NCBI GenBank assembly: GCA_934636905.1
Contig: CAKUBJ010000005.1
Span: 1 to 63,138, forward strand
Length of the DNA stretch: 63,138 nucleotides
Source of the DNA: an uncultured Dysosmobacter sp.
Lineage (GTDB): Bacteria; Bacillota; Clostridia; Oscillospirales; Oscillospiraceae
Reading direction: 5' to 3'
The notes beneath the pieces were generated by a model. That model was given only the letters and a program-made list of their open reading frames with translations. It was not told the origin of the DNA and ran no database searches. Within the stretch, counting starts at the first letter, position 1. Each line of letters begins with the position of its first letter. Of this stretch, positions 62,345-63,138 are shown piece by piece. The position numbers were made by a program, and so were the translations under genes.

Positions 62345-63042
62345 AAATTCTGGCTCTGGAAACCTCCGCCAAAGCGGTGTCCGCCGCCATCTCGGAAAAC
62401 GGCCGCATTCTGGCCTCCGGCTATCAGGACACGGGGCTGACCCACAGCCGCACCCTGATGCCCATTGTGGAGCATATTCTGAAAAACACGGAGTTGAAGC
62501 TGGAGGACATGGACGCCATTGCCGTGGCCGTAGGCCCCGGCTCCTTTACCGGCATCCGCATCGGCGTGGCCGCCGCCAAGGGGCTGGCCTTTGCCGCGGA
62601 GAAGCCCGCCGTGGGGGTATCCACCCTGTCGGCGCTGGCGCGGAACGCGGCCTTTGCCGACGGGCTGATTGTCTGCGCTATGGACGCCCGCCGCAATCAG
62701 GTTTACAATGCCGATTTCGCCGCCGAAAACGGCGTCCTCACCCGTCTGACGCCGGATCGAGCCATCTCCCTTGGAGATCTGGCGGAGGAGCTGCAGAATG
62801 AGTCCTGCCCCATTACGCTGGCGGGAGACGGGGCGCATCTGGCCTTTGACTATTTCACAGAGCACGGCATCCCCTGCCGTCTGGCGCCGCCTCATCTCAT
62901 CATGGAAAACGCCGTGTCCGTGGCACTGGAGGCGGAGGAACTGGCCGCACAGGGAAAGCTGGTGTCCCCCCAGGCGCTGGAGGCCTTTTACCTGCGCCCG
63001 CCTCAGGCGGATCCCCTGAAGAAAAAAGCCGCGCCTGTCTGA
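62341..63042 (+). CDS. tsaB: tRNA threonylcarbamoyladenosine biosynthesis protein TsaB
   Basis: A 233-residue ASKHA-fold protein, starting at GTG. ILALETSAKAVSAAI and GPGSFTGIRIGVAAAKGLA are the family motifs. TsaB dimerises with the catalytic TsaD, which is not in this window. rimI, which often follows tsaB, is absent; upp follows instead. Confidence 0.95.
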   Translation: MKILALETSAKAVSAAISENGRILASGYQDTGLTHSRTLMPIVEHILKNTELKLEDMDAIAVAVGPGSFTGIRIGVAAAKGLAFAAEKPAVGVSTLSALARNAAFADGLIVCAMDARRNQVYNADFAAENGVLTRLTPDRAISLGDLAEELQNESCPITLAGDGAHLAFDYFTEHGIPCRLAPPHLIMENAVSVALEAEELAAQGKLVSPQALEAFYLRPPQADPLKKKAAPV

Positions 63043-63080
63043 TTGTATTTTCACATTTTTTAATAGAGGAGAGCAGAATT

Positions 63081-63138
63081 ATGGGTAAAGTTGTCATTAT
63101 GGATCATCCTCTGGTGGCTCACAAGCTGACCATCATGC
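63081..63138 (+). CDS. upp: Uracil phosphoribosyltransferase, N-terminal fragment
   Basis: Only 19 codons lie in the window: MGKVVIMDHPLVAHKLTIM. This matches the invariant N-terminus of Upp (VxDHPLxxHKL). The enzyme makes UMP from uracil and PRPP. AGAGGAGAG precedes the ATG. Cut by the right edge. Confidence 0.85.
   Translation, partial: MGKVVIMDHPLVAHKLTIM

Overview
The window is a gene-dense stretch of a GC-rich (roughly 60% G+C) chromosome from a Gram-positive, endospore-lineage Clostridia. An Oscillospiraceae-like gut bacterium is the best guess from gene order and codon use, but that placement is inference. Firmicute markers are a PolC-type replicative polymerase, YunB (sporulation), RemA, CdaA/CdaR, a PrkC/PrpC kinase-phosphatase pair, a type A RNase P RNA and a lysine riboswitch. 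The genes are overwhelmingly housekeeping. I see no prophage, insertion sequence, tRNA or CRISPR array.

Layout. (1) 1-10140, minus: one long operon yicC-remA-gmk-rpoZ-priA-def-fmt-yugP-rsmB-rlmN-prpC-prkC, with prkC cut by the left edge. (2) 10230-14321, minus: c-di-AMP operon cdaA-cdaR followed by an RseC-like protein, a DUF5685 protein and a J-domain protein. (3) 14455-15827, minus: cysteine desulfurase and DUF3343 pair. (4) 15938-21524, minus: murD-yunB-ligA-small membrane protein-ispD-ispF. (5) 21787-27120, plus: degV, rnpB, a GyrI-like protein, dinB, a 5-formyl-THF cyclo-ligase and glyA. (6) 27509-33014, minus: zinc-ribbon protein, gpsA, plsY, der, rpmF, yceD and two unknown genes. (7) 33106-39233, plus: pseudouridine synthase, potABCD, a thioesterase and a DUF1622 protein. 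(8) 39312-49575, minus: pyrH-frr-uppS-cdsA-dxr-rseP-ispG-polC, which combines translation, lipid carrier, isoprenoid and replication genes. (9) 49967-55307: GntR regulator (minus), then a shikimate-kinase-like gene, uracil permease and an NhaC-family transporter (plus). (10) 55415-63138: hcp, divergent bioY/birA, an rRNA/tRNA methyltransferase, PAP2 phosphatase, rodA, tsaE, tsaB and the first bases of upp.

The MEP isoprenoid route is represented by dxr, ispD, ispF and ispG in two operons. Its product feeds UppS, whose lipid carrier is used in the cell-wall work of MurD and RodA. Phospholipid synthesis is represented by gpsA, plsY and cdsA, and pyrimidine salvage by uraA and upp.

The most interesting signals are in the RNA leaders. 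The uracil permease leader (51592-51782) has a consensus-like promoter, a strong Shine-Dalgarno, a 34-codon leader peptide whose last 70 nt are about 84% pyrimidine, and an intrinsic terminator starting on its stop codon. This is the architecture of enterobacterial UTP-sensitive pyrBI attenuation. The tsaE 5' leader (61617-61890) is a dense cluster of perfect hairpins nested in two closing stems and flanked by an 8-bp direct repeat that includes the promoter -10 box. bioY and birA are driven by two antiparallel promoters lying on the same roughly 36 bp under a shared palindrome. The RNase P RNA carries an unusually large P12 region.
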